Translations under genes and position numbers: made by a program
Shown: in pieces, positions 33,817 through 44,489 of the stretch
Layout of the letters: each line of letters begins with the position of its first letter
How positions within the stretch are numbered: position 1 is the stretch's first letter
Notes under the pieces: model-generated
Told to the model about the DNA's origin: nothing
Databases searched by the model: none
Seen by the model: the letters and a program-made list of their open reading frames with translations, nothing else
Source: Tretioscincus oriximinensis
Lineage: Eukaryota > Chordata > Lepidosauria > Squamata > Gymnophthalmidae
Assembly (NCBI GenBank): GCA_022410635.1
Contig: JAJVDF010000970.1
Location: forward strand, 250,793-314,792
DNA: 64,000 bases
Direction of reading: 5' to 3'

Positions 33817-34499
33817 TAATTTTTTTATTTATGTATTTATTTAATTACTGGTGGGAGGGTGCCCCCTACCCCCCATTCTGCTGCCCTGAGCTGCAACACA
33901 GATTGCTCACCTTTAAAATACAAGCCAGGATAATATCATTAGAAATACAAAGGCCTTTTCTGTGGGTTCGGTATTACCATAAAACATGAATTTTTGTATT
34001 CAAACTTTATATTGTATGCTGGATCTAATCTTACTGAAAATGACTTTTTTGCTACATATTTCACTCTTCCAAGTATTGCCCTTAGCAAAACTGAAAGTAC
34101 TCTTTTTCTCTGCAGGGGATCATTTCCTATCCCGTTCTACAAAGACATTATAATTAGGCAGCAAAACCTAAATGGTACGTTGGCTGGTTAAGTTGCTGAA
34201 CTGAATTGTTTGTTACACTGCAGACTTTGTGAGTGATCACACAGCAGATTTAAATGAATAATTTAATTCAATTTTATTTCACTGCAAGGAATCAAGATAG
34301 TTAAAAACTCTATTAGACTGCCATGTGCATGCAACAGCTGCCAGCTTTAAGTTAAAAATTAGAAGGGAATAGAAATTTCCACCTTTTTTGTAATCAGAAT
34401 TGTATTTATTGGGTTCAGATTATGTTGTATAGTGTTTAAATTGCTAAATTATTAGGTGTATTTAAAGCTATCTGTAACATCAGTTTAAGACTATTGTCT

Positions 34500-34604
34500 C
34501 TTTCCAGATATGTCTGGTTCACCAGATATGGCCACTATCTAGCCCCAATAATCCATGCTCTGGTAATTTCCAGATTGGACTATTGTAATGCACTCTATAT
34601 GTTC
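34500..34604 (+). pseudogene. L2 LINE fragment, left of MITE
   Basis: Plus-strand equivalent of the L2 section at about 28300-28380 ('ccatgctctggtaatttcca', 'gactattgtaatgcactcta'). It continues after the MITE at 34785. Confidence 0.8.
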
Positions 34605-34784
34605 TAGGCTGACCAGATGACCCCTTTTGGGGGCGGGGTGAAAACACGGTTTTGGGGTGCCTCCTGGCTTTTGCTGAGGATTTTTTTTTTCAAAAAAAGA
34701 TTTTTTTCCCCTCAGTAAAACCCGGGAGGCACCCCAAAACCTGGTTTTCACCCCCTCCCAAAAAGGGGTTATCTGGTCAGCCTA
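34605..34784. mobile_element. TAGGCTGACC hAT-like foldback MITE
   Basis: 180-bp palindromic element with ends TAGGCTGACCAGATGA and TATCTGGTCAGCCTA. It splits a continuous L2 sequence. The right flank TATGGGGC is the L2 target; the left flank TATGTTC looks like a decayed duplicate of it. Confidence 0.9.
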
Positions 34785-34895
34785 TATGGGGCAGCCTTTG
34801 AAAATGGTTCAGAAGCTGACTGGTACATTTTAACTGCCCTGAGATCTTTGGGTATAGGGCAGTACAGAAATGAAAATCAATCAATCAAATAATTT
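34785..34895 (+). mobile_element. L2 LINE fragment, right of MITE
   Basis: 'tatggggcagcctttgaaaa' continues the interrupted L2 but then jumps to the 3' end ('gagatctttgggtatagggc' with an ATCA tail), so the copy is internally deleted. Confidence 0.8.
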
Positions 34896-35147
34896 TTAAT
34901 GGGAAAGCTTTACAAATAATATGAGGGTNTTTTTTTTTTACTAAAATAATTTGTTTGTATGCAACTGCTGGAATGCAATTGTGATATACTACTGTTTTCT
35001 AAGCAAATCCCTGAAATGCTAAAAATAAGTTATTAATCATATTGCATTCAGGATGTTTGTACTTCACTTAAAATCTGAATAAAGGAATTAAAACATGTGT
35101 GACAATAGGGTTCAGTGCAGATATGACATTTTTAGTAGACCTGGTAA

Positions 35148-35458
35148 GGCACGGATAGCTCAGTTGCTAAGGAATCCGTCTCTCAGTTGGGAGAACAGGT
35201 TTGGAAGCCTTGTGTGGGATGTGGGGAGGGGTGAGCACCTTCCACTAGGCTGTAGCTCTAGCCAACCCAGCTGTTCGAAAGCAAGAATTGCAAGAAATTG
35301 CAACTGACTGCAAGTAGATACATGGGAACCACCAGAGCCTGGTGGGGAAGATAGAATGTGAGCCTTTGGGCAAAAAATACCCTTGTAAGCCGCTTTGAGT
35401 CCCTTTGAAACGTGAGAAAAGCAGGGTATAAGAACCCAGTTCTTCTTCTTCTTCTTCA
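35148..35458 (+). mobile_element. tRNA-derived SINE (ACA/Sauria-like)
   Basis: The tRNA-like head GGCACGGATAGCTCAGTTGC carries an A box, and 'caggtttggaagcc' is a B box (about 35196). The middle 'cagctgttcgaaagcaag' and 'gcaagtagatacatgggaac' resembles lizard ACA/Sauria SINE bodies. The tail 'gggtataagaacccag' ends in (TTC)n. It is not a functional tRNA: no acceptor stem closes and the anticodon arm is disrupted. Confidence 0.8.
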
Positions 35459-35518
35459 TGGGTCAGTGTAATTGGTAATCCCAAAGGTTTTTAGTTACTT
35501 CATTTAAACTGCACCCTA

Positions 35519-35690
35519 AAATAGAGTTTTCACCCAAACCACAGGATAGAACTTTGCATTTTTTTAATGGGTGTGAAAAAGTGGTTTTCTACCCAGGTGT
35601 TAAAAGCTATGCCTGATAAACATTCTTCTCTTCTATATCCATAAAAGATGCAAAGTTTTGTCCTGGTTTTTTGTGTTAACAATCCTACCC
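35519..35690. mobile_element. 170-bp hairpin hAT MITE
   Basis: Arms 'ggatagaactttgcat' and 'agatgcaaagttttgtcctg' are inverted; 'tttaatgggtgtgaaaaagt' and 'cttctatatcc' blocks are present. Termini eroded. Confidence 0.8.
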
Positions 35691-36749
35691 TAAAACCAAA
35701 ATGATTGCTTTATTATTCAATTGCATGCTTCTTTCTAATAGAACTATCCCTTTGCATAAATCTTTTTTTGGCCTTCAGAGATATGTGCAACATTAGCAAA
35801 GAGTTATTGATTAGAGAGATAAATGTTAGTTGCAACTATTAAGGCATTTATAAGCACAATCCTAAGCAAATCTTCTGATTAGCATTTTAGGGTTGAAGAG
35901 GCTTAGAAAGAAAATGTGTACTAGCATAGAGGAAAACGTAACGGAACAACACAACTTTATATATAGATAGGTTATAACCTTATCCTCTGTTTTGGCACAC
36001 ATAATTTAATTGCTTCTGTTAAATGTACCCTCAAGGAATATCAAGCACAAATGATAGGATTAAGCCCAATCAGGCTGTTTAGCAAGTAAGCACGCATCAC
36101 TCATTTTAGCAATTATTTGCAGGTGCAGAATTGGTAGCATTCATACTGAATCATGCATCCTTTTAATCTTCTGTGATTGATACAGTTAGAAAGCAGATGG
36201 AGATTATCATGCAACAGCTATGAAAAACAAAATCAAAATCAAGATAAAGAAAAATTTAATTTTCCCCCAGACTCTTTTGGTGTAGTTTCATAATTTCTGC
36301 TTCCCCATGGTGTAGTTAGGGCGTTAAACTGTGAAAAATAAAGAAGTATAGATAAAAAAAATACAGGAAATGATAATGTATCCAGCTATGCATGATCACT
36401 CACTTGAAGTTATTGTAATTTCCCCATTACCGTCTGTTGGCAGATGATAGCAGCTTGGAGTGTAACACTTACGACTAATTATGCTGAACACATTCTTTCT
36501 ACAAATGTTTTGAGATCCAAAAAGATTGAAGTTGCTGGGTGAGACCAGCTGCACTGAAACACATGTTTTGGTTTGTGCAGAAAATAGAAACAGAAATGCC
36601 ATGCAGTCCATGATTTATGCATTCCCAGAATTGAAAAAGAGGCAATTTAGATCTCCAAAATCTACAGTCAGGAATGCACATAAATGCTAGACCAATAGAT
36701 TTATAATGATTAATCTTCCTGTGATCCCATCTAGGCTCACGTCTGGACC

Positions 36750-36917
36750 ATTGGTTTATTGGTCTTAGTGCACTTCATTCATACCTTTACAATTTATTCC
36801 GAGTTTTGTCATTCTGTCAGCTCCAATCATGTGACACCTTCCTATATCCACCATTTTGTTTGCTAGCGATCAAGAGGAATCAAGGAGTCCCTCTTCCCAA
36901 ATGCTATTAGACAGCTT
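36750..36917 (+). repeat. Foldback repeat, partial copy
   Basis: Matches the right arm of the 60.8-62.7 kb foldback (62265-62420): 'cattcatacctttacaattt', 'gagttttgtcattctgtcag', 'ccaaatgct'. The LINE at 36930-39516 is inserted at its edge. Confidence 0.65.
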
Positions 36918-37060
36918 TCTGTCAAGATATGAATGAATGAATAATTTATTACGGTCATCGACCAGCACTTCAGTAGTATACAACTGAACATATAAAAGAT
37001 AAATATCGCTCTTAGGAACTTTTTTTTAAAAAAAATTATAAAATTGAAATTTAAAAATGT

Positions 37061-37494
37061 TTAAAAAAACTCTTTCCTAATCTTCATTGCCAGGAGACAG
37101 TACTTGGCCACCACAGCAGTGAGTGAATTGTTTGTGTCCTCCAATAATATTTTCAGGTTCTGGACGTCATTTCTTCCTGGAGAGGGAAGAATTATGGGGT
37201 GAATCATTTCCCTCCTGAGTTCTAGGTACATCCCACAATGAAGGAGAACATGAGTTGCAGTCTCAACTTCATTGGATCCGCATGGGCAGATTCTTTCGTT
37301 GTAGGGTATACCCTCATATCTGCCATTCAGCAGTGCAGATGGTAGGACGTTAAATCTAGCCAGGGAGAATGATCTTCTTTGCTTTGAGATGGTTAATTTA
37401 GAAATATAATCAGCTGGTTTTAATGGTCTCATCCCTTCTTTTATAACTGGCATTCTGTCCAGTTTTCCTAATTGTGTTTGTAGATCTAAGTCCC
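37061..37494 (-). pseudogene. LINE ORF2 C-terminal knuckle domain
   Basis: Open frame reading DLQTQLGKLDRMPVIKEG near its start, then RRSFSLARFNVLPSALLNGR and the knuckle CPCGSNEVETATHVLLHC (about 37245-37300), ending in KIRKEFF. The Cys/His spacing is that of the C-terminal zinc knuckle of LINE ORF2. It is fused, out of frame, to the APE start at about 37495, which marks the deletion junction. Without a reverse transcriptase it cannot be autonomous. Confidence 0.75.
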
Positions 37495-37747
37495 AGNAGA
37501 AATAGAATATCAAATTTTGAAATGTACTCCATGAATACTGGGTCTGTCCTTTTAGTATACCACCCAGCAATGTTCCAGGAAAGGAGAAATAGATCAGATC
37601 TTATTGGCTGATACAGTCATGATGGACTTAATTTATTAGTACTCTTTTTAGCTTCTTTAGACGGTATCTTTGTTGTTTCTATTGTAATCATCTGCGAACT
37701 TAATATTTCTATCCTATCTGTACTTGTTGAANGTCTGCTGACATTTG

Positions 37748-38060
37748 TCAGAGGTAANGATTTTTTTNAGGGACTTCTTGTGATGGTCTGTAGCTTTCTA
37801 ATGGATGCCCAAATTCATGGTCTTCAAGGAATCTCATATCTAACCATCTTTTGTTGTTNGTTTCCNACGTAACCTGTTTACTCTNTATCTTAGTTATTCT
37901 ATCCTTATATACCATTTCTGTAGTTGGGTGTAGGCCTTGTATACTTAACAGCATCTTCCTGAGGTTATCCAATCTCTGTAGTATGTTACTTTGGTCTCTG
38001 TGTGGTAGAGCTGCAAAAGAGTTCAGCAGGGCATTTTCTTCCTCCGATTGAAATCTTGCT
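37748..38060 (-). pseudogene. LINE inter-ORF coding segment
   Basis: Open minus-strand frame with 'EENALLNSFAALPHRDQSN' and 'LDNLRKMLLSIQGLHPTTEM' and four ambiguous codons. It lies between the ORF1 stop and the ORF2 start in a different frame from ORF1, so it is either a separate short ORF or the frameshifted C-terminus of ORF1. No known domain recognised. Confidence 0.5.
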
Positions 38061-38196
38061 TCTTGTAAGGGACTATCAGGAAGTTGCTGTGGGCGGTTCG
38101 TGTTTCTAACACCGCTTTTTTGTGTATCAATTTCTTTGTGTCTTATTAAGGGTCTTGCCGGGACTTGTTGTCAAAAATTCTTATTATCCTTAACCC

Positions 38197-39435
38197 TCAG
38201 CATCTGAGTTCATTTCTGTGCTCAAGGAACTGTGTTGCTGCGGCCTTATTTTGGAAAGTAATGATTACACGAACTTGTTGTTGATTACCCGGTAGATAGT
38301 CTATTCTCACAATATCATCTATGATACGTATGTTCCGTAAAGAACCATTTAAAAGTCTGGCGAGATGGTTTTTACGCCCTTGTTGATCCAGGAATCCTGT
38401 TGGTTTGGGATAGTACAAAAGAGCTAGCTTCAGGGGAGATAGAACTAGATTCCAGTGTGGTGCTGTTGGCTTTGCATCCCTTATTGCACCTGTTGTTGTC
38501 TGGGTTTTGATCGGTGTATGCACTGGTTCTTTCCGTTGATTCTTTTCATTCTTGTTGGATATTTGAGATAATGTGAGGCCAATTGTAGTTTTATTGGTTC
38601 CAGAATGCAGGTCTTTGTTCTCATATTCAGTATTTGTTGGTAATTTTTCAGGGTCTTGTTTGGATACTTTCTTGACAGTATTAGGTTTTGAATTTTCACC
38701 CTTGTCCAATAATTTGAAAAGTTTCTTGAAATCCATTGAATTTGTGACTTTTGATTTCCTTACATTTTTTGCATTTTTGCTTTTCTTGATCTTGTTCTGG
38801 GATTTTTTGCTTATTCGCTTTGTATTCATGATTTCTCCCTGGTTTGTTGTTTCACCTTTACATTGTGTTGGTGGGTTCTGCAGTAAGGGTTTTTCGGTGT
38901 GGAGTTTTAGAGAGTCTTGAGTTTTATTGACTTTTACTAAAATAGTCAAGAGTTCAAGGTACTCAGAAAGAAGTGTTCTAGTCCCAACCATTTCCTTAGC
39001 AAGCACATATAACCATTCATGGATCCAGTATACGTCTTCGTTTGTGCTATTGTTGTTTAGAGGAGGGTTTTCTGTNTCTTTTATTTTTGCCTGGAAGGCT
39101 TCATTTGGGTAGTTAGCGTCACTAGTAGAAATCTGGCTATCCTCTTTGTTTATCTTCATTTCTGNNAGGGCTATTTCCAGAGCTAAAGTTAAAGGAAAAC
39201 CCTCTGTTTTGTTTTCCCCTTTGGTTTTCTTAGGAATGCCTGCTTCCTTTTTATCTCCATTTTTATCTCCATTTCTCAGTGGGGATTGCTCCTGCATTGT
39301 TTGTCCTTGAGTCACCGGTGAGAAATAGCTCGTTATTTTTGGTTGTTCCTTGCTTTCCTTCTGGCTATAAGTTGGGATATATTCTAATGGAGGTGGATCT
39401 TTTAGCATACTGTAGGCTTTTCTTGTATAGACCAT
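38197..39435 (-). CDS. LINE ORF1 protein, 412 codons, open
   Basis: Uninterrupted apart from four ambiguous codons. ORF1 proteins of LINEs bind the element RNA and act in the cytoplasmic ribonucleoprotein. In order: an N-terminal arm with a PIP-box-like QPKITSYF (residues 31-38); a charged, low-complexity stretch (50-130); a helix-prone leucine-rich segment (135-170); a lysine-rich basic patch (204-230, e.g. SKKSQNKIKKSKNAKN); a second charged linker; and a C-terminal alpha/beta segment (330-410, LVLSPLKLALLYYPKPTGF to FQNKAAATQFLEHRNEL) that resembles an RRM-like fold. The start codon is the first in frame, about 80 bp inside the element's 5' end. The RRM assignment is inferred. It could be the last intact protein of a decaying copy, or a functional ORF1-only element. 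Confidence 0.75.
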   Translation of the reverse strand: MVYTRKAYSMLKDPPPLEYIPTYSQKESKEQPKITSYFSPVTQGQTMQEQSPLRNGDKNGDKKEAGIPKKTKGENKTEGFPLTLALEIAXXEMKINKEDSQISTSDANYPNEAFQAKIKXTENPPLNNNSTNEDVYWIHEWLYVLAKEMVGTRTLLSEYLELLTILVKVNKTQDSLKLHTEKPLLQNPPTQCKGETTNQGEIMNTKRISKKSQNKIKKSKNAKNVRKSKVTNSMDFKKLFKLLDKGENSKPNTVKKVSKQDPEKLPTNTEYENKDLHSGTNKTTIGLTLSQISNKNEKNQRKEPVHTPIKTQTTTGAIRDAKPTAPHWNLVLSPLKLALLYYPKPTGFLDQQGRKNHLARLLNGSLRNIRIIDDIVRIDYLPGNQQQVRVIITFQNKAAATQFLEHRNELRC

Positions 39436-39532
39436 ATTTATTTATTTGCTCAGGCAACAGGTGGAAAGAGTTTTACTCACTATGGAGTTCAGAATTATTA
39501 TTACTCAGTATCAGTATCTGTCAAGATAGGAT

Positions 39533-39625
39533 TAATAGAATTATAGAATTGGAAGGGACCTCCAGAGTCATCAGGTCCAATCCCCTGCTCAATGAAGGAT
39601 TCATTAAACCATCCCAGACAGATGA
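39533..39625 (-). mobile_element. CR1 LINE 3' end
   Basis: 'gaattatagaattggaaggg', 'caggtccaatcccctgctca', 'attaaaccatcccagacaga'. It lies 4 bp outside the LINE target duplication. Confidence 0.85.
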
Positions 39626-40204
39626 CCCCCCTTTTTTTGAGAGGGAGGGTATTGTTTGCTAACCTAGCTCCATTACAATTTGACAACATTTCTTTACAGA
39701 TATTTTAATTCCTATACACCCACACCCTACTTCCTCCCACTATTTCCCATTTTATATCGCTGAGTATAAATCAGGAAATCCCCACTAGTTTAATAAATTA
39801 ATCTGTCTTTGTGGTGCAAGATCATCACTTTCCTACCCAAACTCTATAAATTTAATCCATTTGGAAATATCAACCACCACTATTACCACCCCAATTAATG
39901 TTATTTGTTCCATCATATAATGTTGCCATCTTTCAATTATTCATTTGTTGTAATCTTTCTACCCAAACATGAGGGAGAACTGGATACCTTCACCTGTTAT
40001 CCATCCATCTTGATGATTTGTGAGGGAATGACAATCATTCAAGTGATCAAATTTCATTGGCTAGTTCCTCTTTTTATCTTAGCAATGGCTAAAATGCATT
40101 TCATACAAAAGCATTCTTGTAGTTTCTCGTCAAAACTATTAACATTTCATAGACTTCATACAATAGCCATACACCGTTTAATGATTCAACAGTTGTTTTT
40201 CCTG

Positions 40205-40325
40205 GTAAGCAGATTAATCTGATAAATTGTTTTTAAAATCCCAATTGTTTTTGGCTTAAATAAAATCTGGTGAGGCAAATGCAACACAAATTTAACATGG
40301 AAGTGCATTATTTATCGTGGCTGGA
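40205..40325 (+). repeat. Foldback repeat, right-arm fragment
   Basis: 'ctggtgaggcaaatgcaaca' and 'caaatttaac' match the right arm of the 60.8-62.7 kb element (62600-62650). Confidence 0.5.
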
Positions 40326-40792
40326 TGCAACTCTAATGAGGGAAACATATCTACATTTCTGAGGCATTTGGTTCTAGTAGTACTGGTCACGTTGAAGTAT
40401 ACCAGAAGTTCCAGATACCAATGTGCTCCACTTTCTAGTTTTGGTTTAAAATCAGTTTTCTAAAAGGTGGCAGATTTCCCCAGTCAATATCATTTCTGGA
40501 TGAAATGAAAGGAAAATCTGCAAACTTCAAAAAAGCTATAACATTTCTGTGATAACATTAGGAGAATGTAAAGAATGCAATCATAGCATTGTGCTTCTAT
40601 CTTCAAGCTAAGGATTTTTTCTTTCTCNAATTCCTGTCAAGTATTTATTGTACGATATTTATTCAACTGCCAATTTTATTCCAGTACTTATTTCTAACAA
40701 TGAAAAAGGCAGATAATAATTTTGTCATTAAGTTAGTTGTGGTGGAGTTTCCTCAAACCAAATACATTGAGACTAAATTTGTAAGTATTGAG

Positions 40793-41065
40793 AGCCAGCC
40801 TGGTGTAGTGCTTATCTGAAAGTCTCCCAGATCAGTTCTGCACTCTTCCTTGAAGCCTGCTGNGTGATTCTGAGGTAGTTACAGTTCTTTGGAGTGTTTT
40901 CAGCCCCACCCATATGTCTGTTGGGTAGAGAGGAACAGAAGGTTAAGGAAGCTACTTTGATTATCTTCAGATTGAGAAAAGTGGGCTATAAAAAACAATT
41001 CTTATTCTTATTCTTATCCTCATTCTCTTCTTCCTCCTCCTCCTTCTCCACCTTTCTCCATCTTC
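40793..41065 (+). mobile_element. CORE (MIR-like) SINE, near full length
   Basis: Plus-strand copy starting with the tRNA head 'gagccagcctggtgtagtgc' (A box), a MIR-type core near 40865, 'cagccccacccatatgtctg' and tail 'gggctataaaaaacaattct' followed by a CTT-rich run. Confidence 0.8.
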
Positions 41066-41639
41066 TTCTTCAGGATATCAGGGAGAAGTCTTTTATCTGC
41101 CTCAACTATTGTTATGATGAATGTTGCAGCAATATCCATTTCCTAATCACAGGATAGTCTGTCACTTTAGGGCAGGCAGTGAATGGTATTTTATTGTTTC
41201 TTCTACAAGAGAAACACCAGAATACCTAGAAAGCAGGTTAAAAATAACTACTTCTTTGGTTCTTTAAAGCACCTTAGATCCTTCTTCCTCTGAGTACTGG
41301 AATAAAGAAAGTTCTGAAATGGATCAAGCACTCTTTGTAGATGGTGTTAGACATCATATCCTAATAGATGTTTGAAGATCTTTTTAAGTCCCTTTGACTG
41401 AAAGCAGAGAACTAGTTCCCACCCTCCCTCCCTCCCANTATCACCCATTAATCACAACACATAAAATATTTTAAATCTGTTATATATGAATGAGTTTTAA
41501 TTGATTTTCATAAACTTTAGTGGGCAACAGAAGATGTGAATTGTCTATCTTCAGAGCTTCCTTCACTGCTCTGACTAATGGCCTTCTCTGGAACAAAAGC
41601 AGAGAGANTGCCAAATTTATTTTCTCAGGCTTTTGATGT

Positions 41640-41990
41640 ATTGATCAGTGCATCATTTTGAAACATTTTGCCGTGTTTGGGCATTGGTGGCACTATATTA
41701 CGATGGCTCTGTTCTTATCATCCAATCTGGTATTAAAGAGATATTTGAGACATTCTTGCTAGACTCCCTTAGAACTAACTCCTTATTTTCCAAGCACTTT
41801 GACACCTGTATGAAACTGCTGGAGGGCATAAGGTGATTTGGGGTGAACAGTTTAGGTCGAGATTGTATGAATCTTCTAGGGAGACCTTCTTCAATGCACC
41901 ATCACCTTCAGATATTGAAAAAGTGGAGGCATGTGAAAGCCTTCTCAGTGGTAGCCCCTAAACGATGGAGCAGCCTCCCTTATGAAGTGC
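41640..41990 (+). pseudogene. L2-like LINE fragment
   Basis: Plus-strand frame ending FSVVAPKRWSSLPYEV, the L2 C-terminal motif. The upstream part (TCMKLLEGI.FGV) resembles the segment before the catalytic box, so an internal deletion joins distant parts. Penelope follows directly. Confidence 0.65.
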
Positions 41991-41992
41991 CC

Positions 41993-42620
41993 TTATGAAG
42001 CGAAGTCTTGATTTTTTTATTTGGATTTGCCCCTCTACACTCTACATTGGGCAAACAGGACAATCCCTACACCAGAGAATAAATGGACACAAAGCAGATA
42101 TTCGAAATGGCAACACACAGAAACCAGTTGCTGAACACTTCAACCTTCTTGGACATTCTATCTCAGACCTCAGGACTGCAGTCCTTGAACAAAGAAACTA
42201 CAATGGAAGATTTGAAAAAGAAGCAAGCATAACTTGAATACATTCATACGTTCCAGGCCATCAAGAAAGGACATAACAAAGATAATGGTTTCCTGGCCAA
42301 TTATACATTTTTATGAAACCTGCTAAGTATTTGATGGATTCACTTTCAGACATTGCCTCTTGTTGCCCCAGGGACTTTTTCACATGAGAGGATTAGTTTC
42401 TGCTATTTACCTGTTTTTCTACCTGCAGTTCATCACCTTATCACATTTGCATATGCTTTGTCATCTCCCATACACAGTTTTCTATAAATATCTGACCCTG
42501 ACATTAGNTCCTCTGCATCTAAAGAAGTAGACTTGTCTATGAAAGCTTATGCCACCCACTTTTCTCCTGTTAGTCTCAAAGTGCTACTTGCTCCTTTGCT
42601 TGATTTTTTGAGACAGTCTG
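41993..42620 (+). mobile_element. Penelope-like element, 3' end
   Basis: 5'-truncated Penelope-like element: GIY-YIG endonuclease fragment, an untranslated body (42240-42510) and the tail (42515-42615) found in about ten other places in the window. L2 sequence lies on both sides, so it inserted into an L2. Confidence 0.85.
41995..42237 (+). pseudogene. GIY-YIG endonuclease fragment of Penelope
   Basis: C-terminal nuclease that nicks target DNA in Penelope-like elements. The frame shows TLYIGQTGQSLHQR (residues 15-28), matching the YIG half of the GIY-YIG motif with the conserved Arg (28) and His (32), then VAEHFNLLGHSISDLRTAVL. The GIY half and the whole reverse transcriptase are missing. 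The first methionine is incidental. It is not active. Confidence 0.85.
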
Positions 42621-42624
42621 TGAT

Positions 42625-42680
42625 GAAGCAGCTCTGGCTATAGGGCAACAGAACTATAAATAAATGAATATTAAAAAATC
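42625..42680 (+). mobile_element. L2 LINE 3' terminus
   Basis: 'gctatagggcaacagaacta' plus AATAAATGAAT tail; probably the displaced end of the L2 at 41640-41990. Confidence 0.6.
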
Positions 42681-44054
42681 TAGCTACAAGAAGTTCAGAA
42701 GTTTCCCCTAAACAAATAAAAATTGCAAGAGTACAATAATAAACAATAAATTAATCTAAGTCTAGAGTATCCCACCATAGATTAGTCCTATTACTTGGAG
42801 GGGNAAATACCAATTAAGAAATGATAGAAGGAAGGAATGACAGGTAGATGTTATGTCATTGAAAGTGCTGCTGTACATTCTGACATGTTCAATAGCGTAC
42901 TTGTGCCTTCTAGGTAAACTTATATCCTGCTGAAAACATAATTTATGCATCATCCAAAACTGAGTATAGGAGAAGCTTTTACCTCTTCAGTTTTTATATA
43001 TTTACTGCAATACTGATTTTGAATTCAGTGATTTTCCTGTAATTGAANCCATCTAGATCCTAAATGGCCCACATTAAAGGGTAGAGAGATCTTGCCTGCA
43101 GCTTCCAATATTCTCTCCTAGCAGCCTGCCAAAAATGTGATAAGCTTCCAAATTGGTATTAATGGTAATGTAATGTAAAAAACCTGCTTTTTATATCCTA
43201 GTTCAATAGGCTTTGAAATTGTATTCCTCTCTTTGAATTCAACCAAAACTTCCTCCGTAATTCTCAGCAGTCATTTGATTTGTATCTTAAGGACAAGAAG
43301 TTGGCCTGGAAAAGAGAAGACAGCTCACTGGGGGACTGTTTTAAAGCGATAACAGATAATACATCCACCAAATGTTAATATATACTAGTATATTAACTCT
43401 TAGTGTGTGGGAAATTCAAATGGCTTCAGACGCTCTCTAGATGCTAACAAGAATTATTATTCCAACGACTTCTGGAGCAGTTAAAACCTTTTATGCACTG
43501 CAACCCATTTAGAGTGCAGGCCACCACAGTGCCAGGGAGAGCTTAAGGAAAGGCAAGACAGCAAACTCCAGGTGCTGCCATGTTGGAAGCCAATCCTCAG
43601 CAGGAGAGAGGAAGAAGGANCCTGTGGGAGCCCAGGCCAGCTTACAGTGAAGCACCACCAGCCAGGCCTACATATTTGACTGGGCTGTGGCATCTGGGAA
43701 ATTCTAACAGCTCTGGAGGTAATGGGTAATAGGAATGTCGTGTCTGTTAATGCTTTAAAATAGCCTCCTTTTATCTGTCTCGTCTTTTTCAGACCAAATT
43801 CTTGCCTTAAAATACAAATCAGAAGTTTTGTTTGAGTTCAAAGAGAGGAATACAATTTTGAAGCTGATGTGTGTATATGCATATGCAAATGTATATGTGT
43901 ATGTGTATATGTTATACACCAATGAAAGACAATCTTAATTAGAATAAAAAAGTGTAGATGTTATGGGCTAAGGATAAATGTAGAGCAAAGTCGTGTTAAT
44001 GCACATCGTTTTTGATTAGTGGGAGATTTGCAGATCAATGTACTGAATGTAAAG
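42681..44054. other. No recognised gene
   Basis: 43480-43700 is GC-richer and unclassified; 43865-43915 is a TATG/TGTATA simple repeat. No exon supported. Confidence 0.45.
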
Positions 44055-44185
44055 TGTCTGACAAAGTAGACTTGTATATGGAAGTGTCTGCTGCTTACCT
44101 TTTTCTTGTTAATCTCTAAGGTGTTACAAGACCCCCTGCCTAATTTCCTGGATCCAGACTAACATGGCTATTTCGTTGAAATATA
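44055..44185 (+). mobile_element. Penelope 3' tail
   Basis: 'aagtagacttgtatatggaa', 'ttcttgttaatctctaaggt', 'gatccagactaacatggcta'. Includes the far 3' end 'ctatttcgttgaaat'. Confidence 0.85.
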
Positions 44186-44369
44186 CCCCTAAAATTACAT
44201 CCACCAGAGTGGAAATCCCGCTTCAGGAATCTTGTTCTGGTAAACATGGACATGAAAAAGTGCAAACAAGAGGGCATAATTCCTGAAAGATTATGAATAA
44301 AGGACCCATTATACACTACATACCACACAGACTTCAGTGACAAACTATGAAACACTTTCTCTAAGAAAC

Positions 44370-44489
44370 TGAGCATCTGAAAAAAATAGATTTGTTTACT
44401 AAAGCTCCTGCTGTCTACTTTTTTCTAGTTACTCTCTGAAGTTCTACAGTACTCTCTTATTAGACATTCTAGGCATTCTGGACTCAAAC
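44370..44489 (+). mobile_element. Penelope 3' tail, split by hAT element
   Basis: Left part of a tail; the right part resumes at 44901 ('acacagaccaacatggctat') and runs to the gap at 44940. Confidence 0.8.

Larger units (their letters stand above)
36930..39516 (-). mobile_element. APE-type LINE, ORF1 kept, ORF2 deleted
   Basis: Minus-strand non-LTR retrotransposon flanked by a perfect 12-bp duplication TCTGTCAAGATA (36918-36929 and 39517-39528), so both ends are present. The 3' end carries a (GAAT)n tail (36930-36942). It encodes an open ORF1 (38197-39435), a second short frame (37748-38060), a few dozen residues of an APE endonuclease start (LLSWNIAGWYTKRTDPVF, about 37505-37580), and then jumps straight to the ORF2 C-terminal knuckle. 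Reverse transcriptase and most of the endonuclease are missing. The clade is uncertain (Jockey/I group, Vingi-like?). Confidence 0.85.

Noticed and set aside
35148..35220. tRNA-like sequence with A and B boxes (also near 52920-52984 and 59739-59800)
   Set aside because: SINE heads: no acceptor-stem pairing, followed by SINE body and tail, several copies.
38573..38920. 115-codon plus-strand frame
   Set aside because: Antisense shadow of the lysine-rich LINE ORF1; composition (F/L rich) is the complement of K/N-rich coding.
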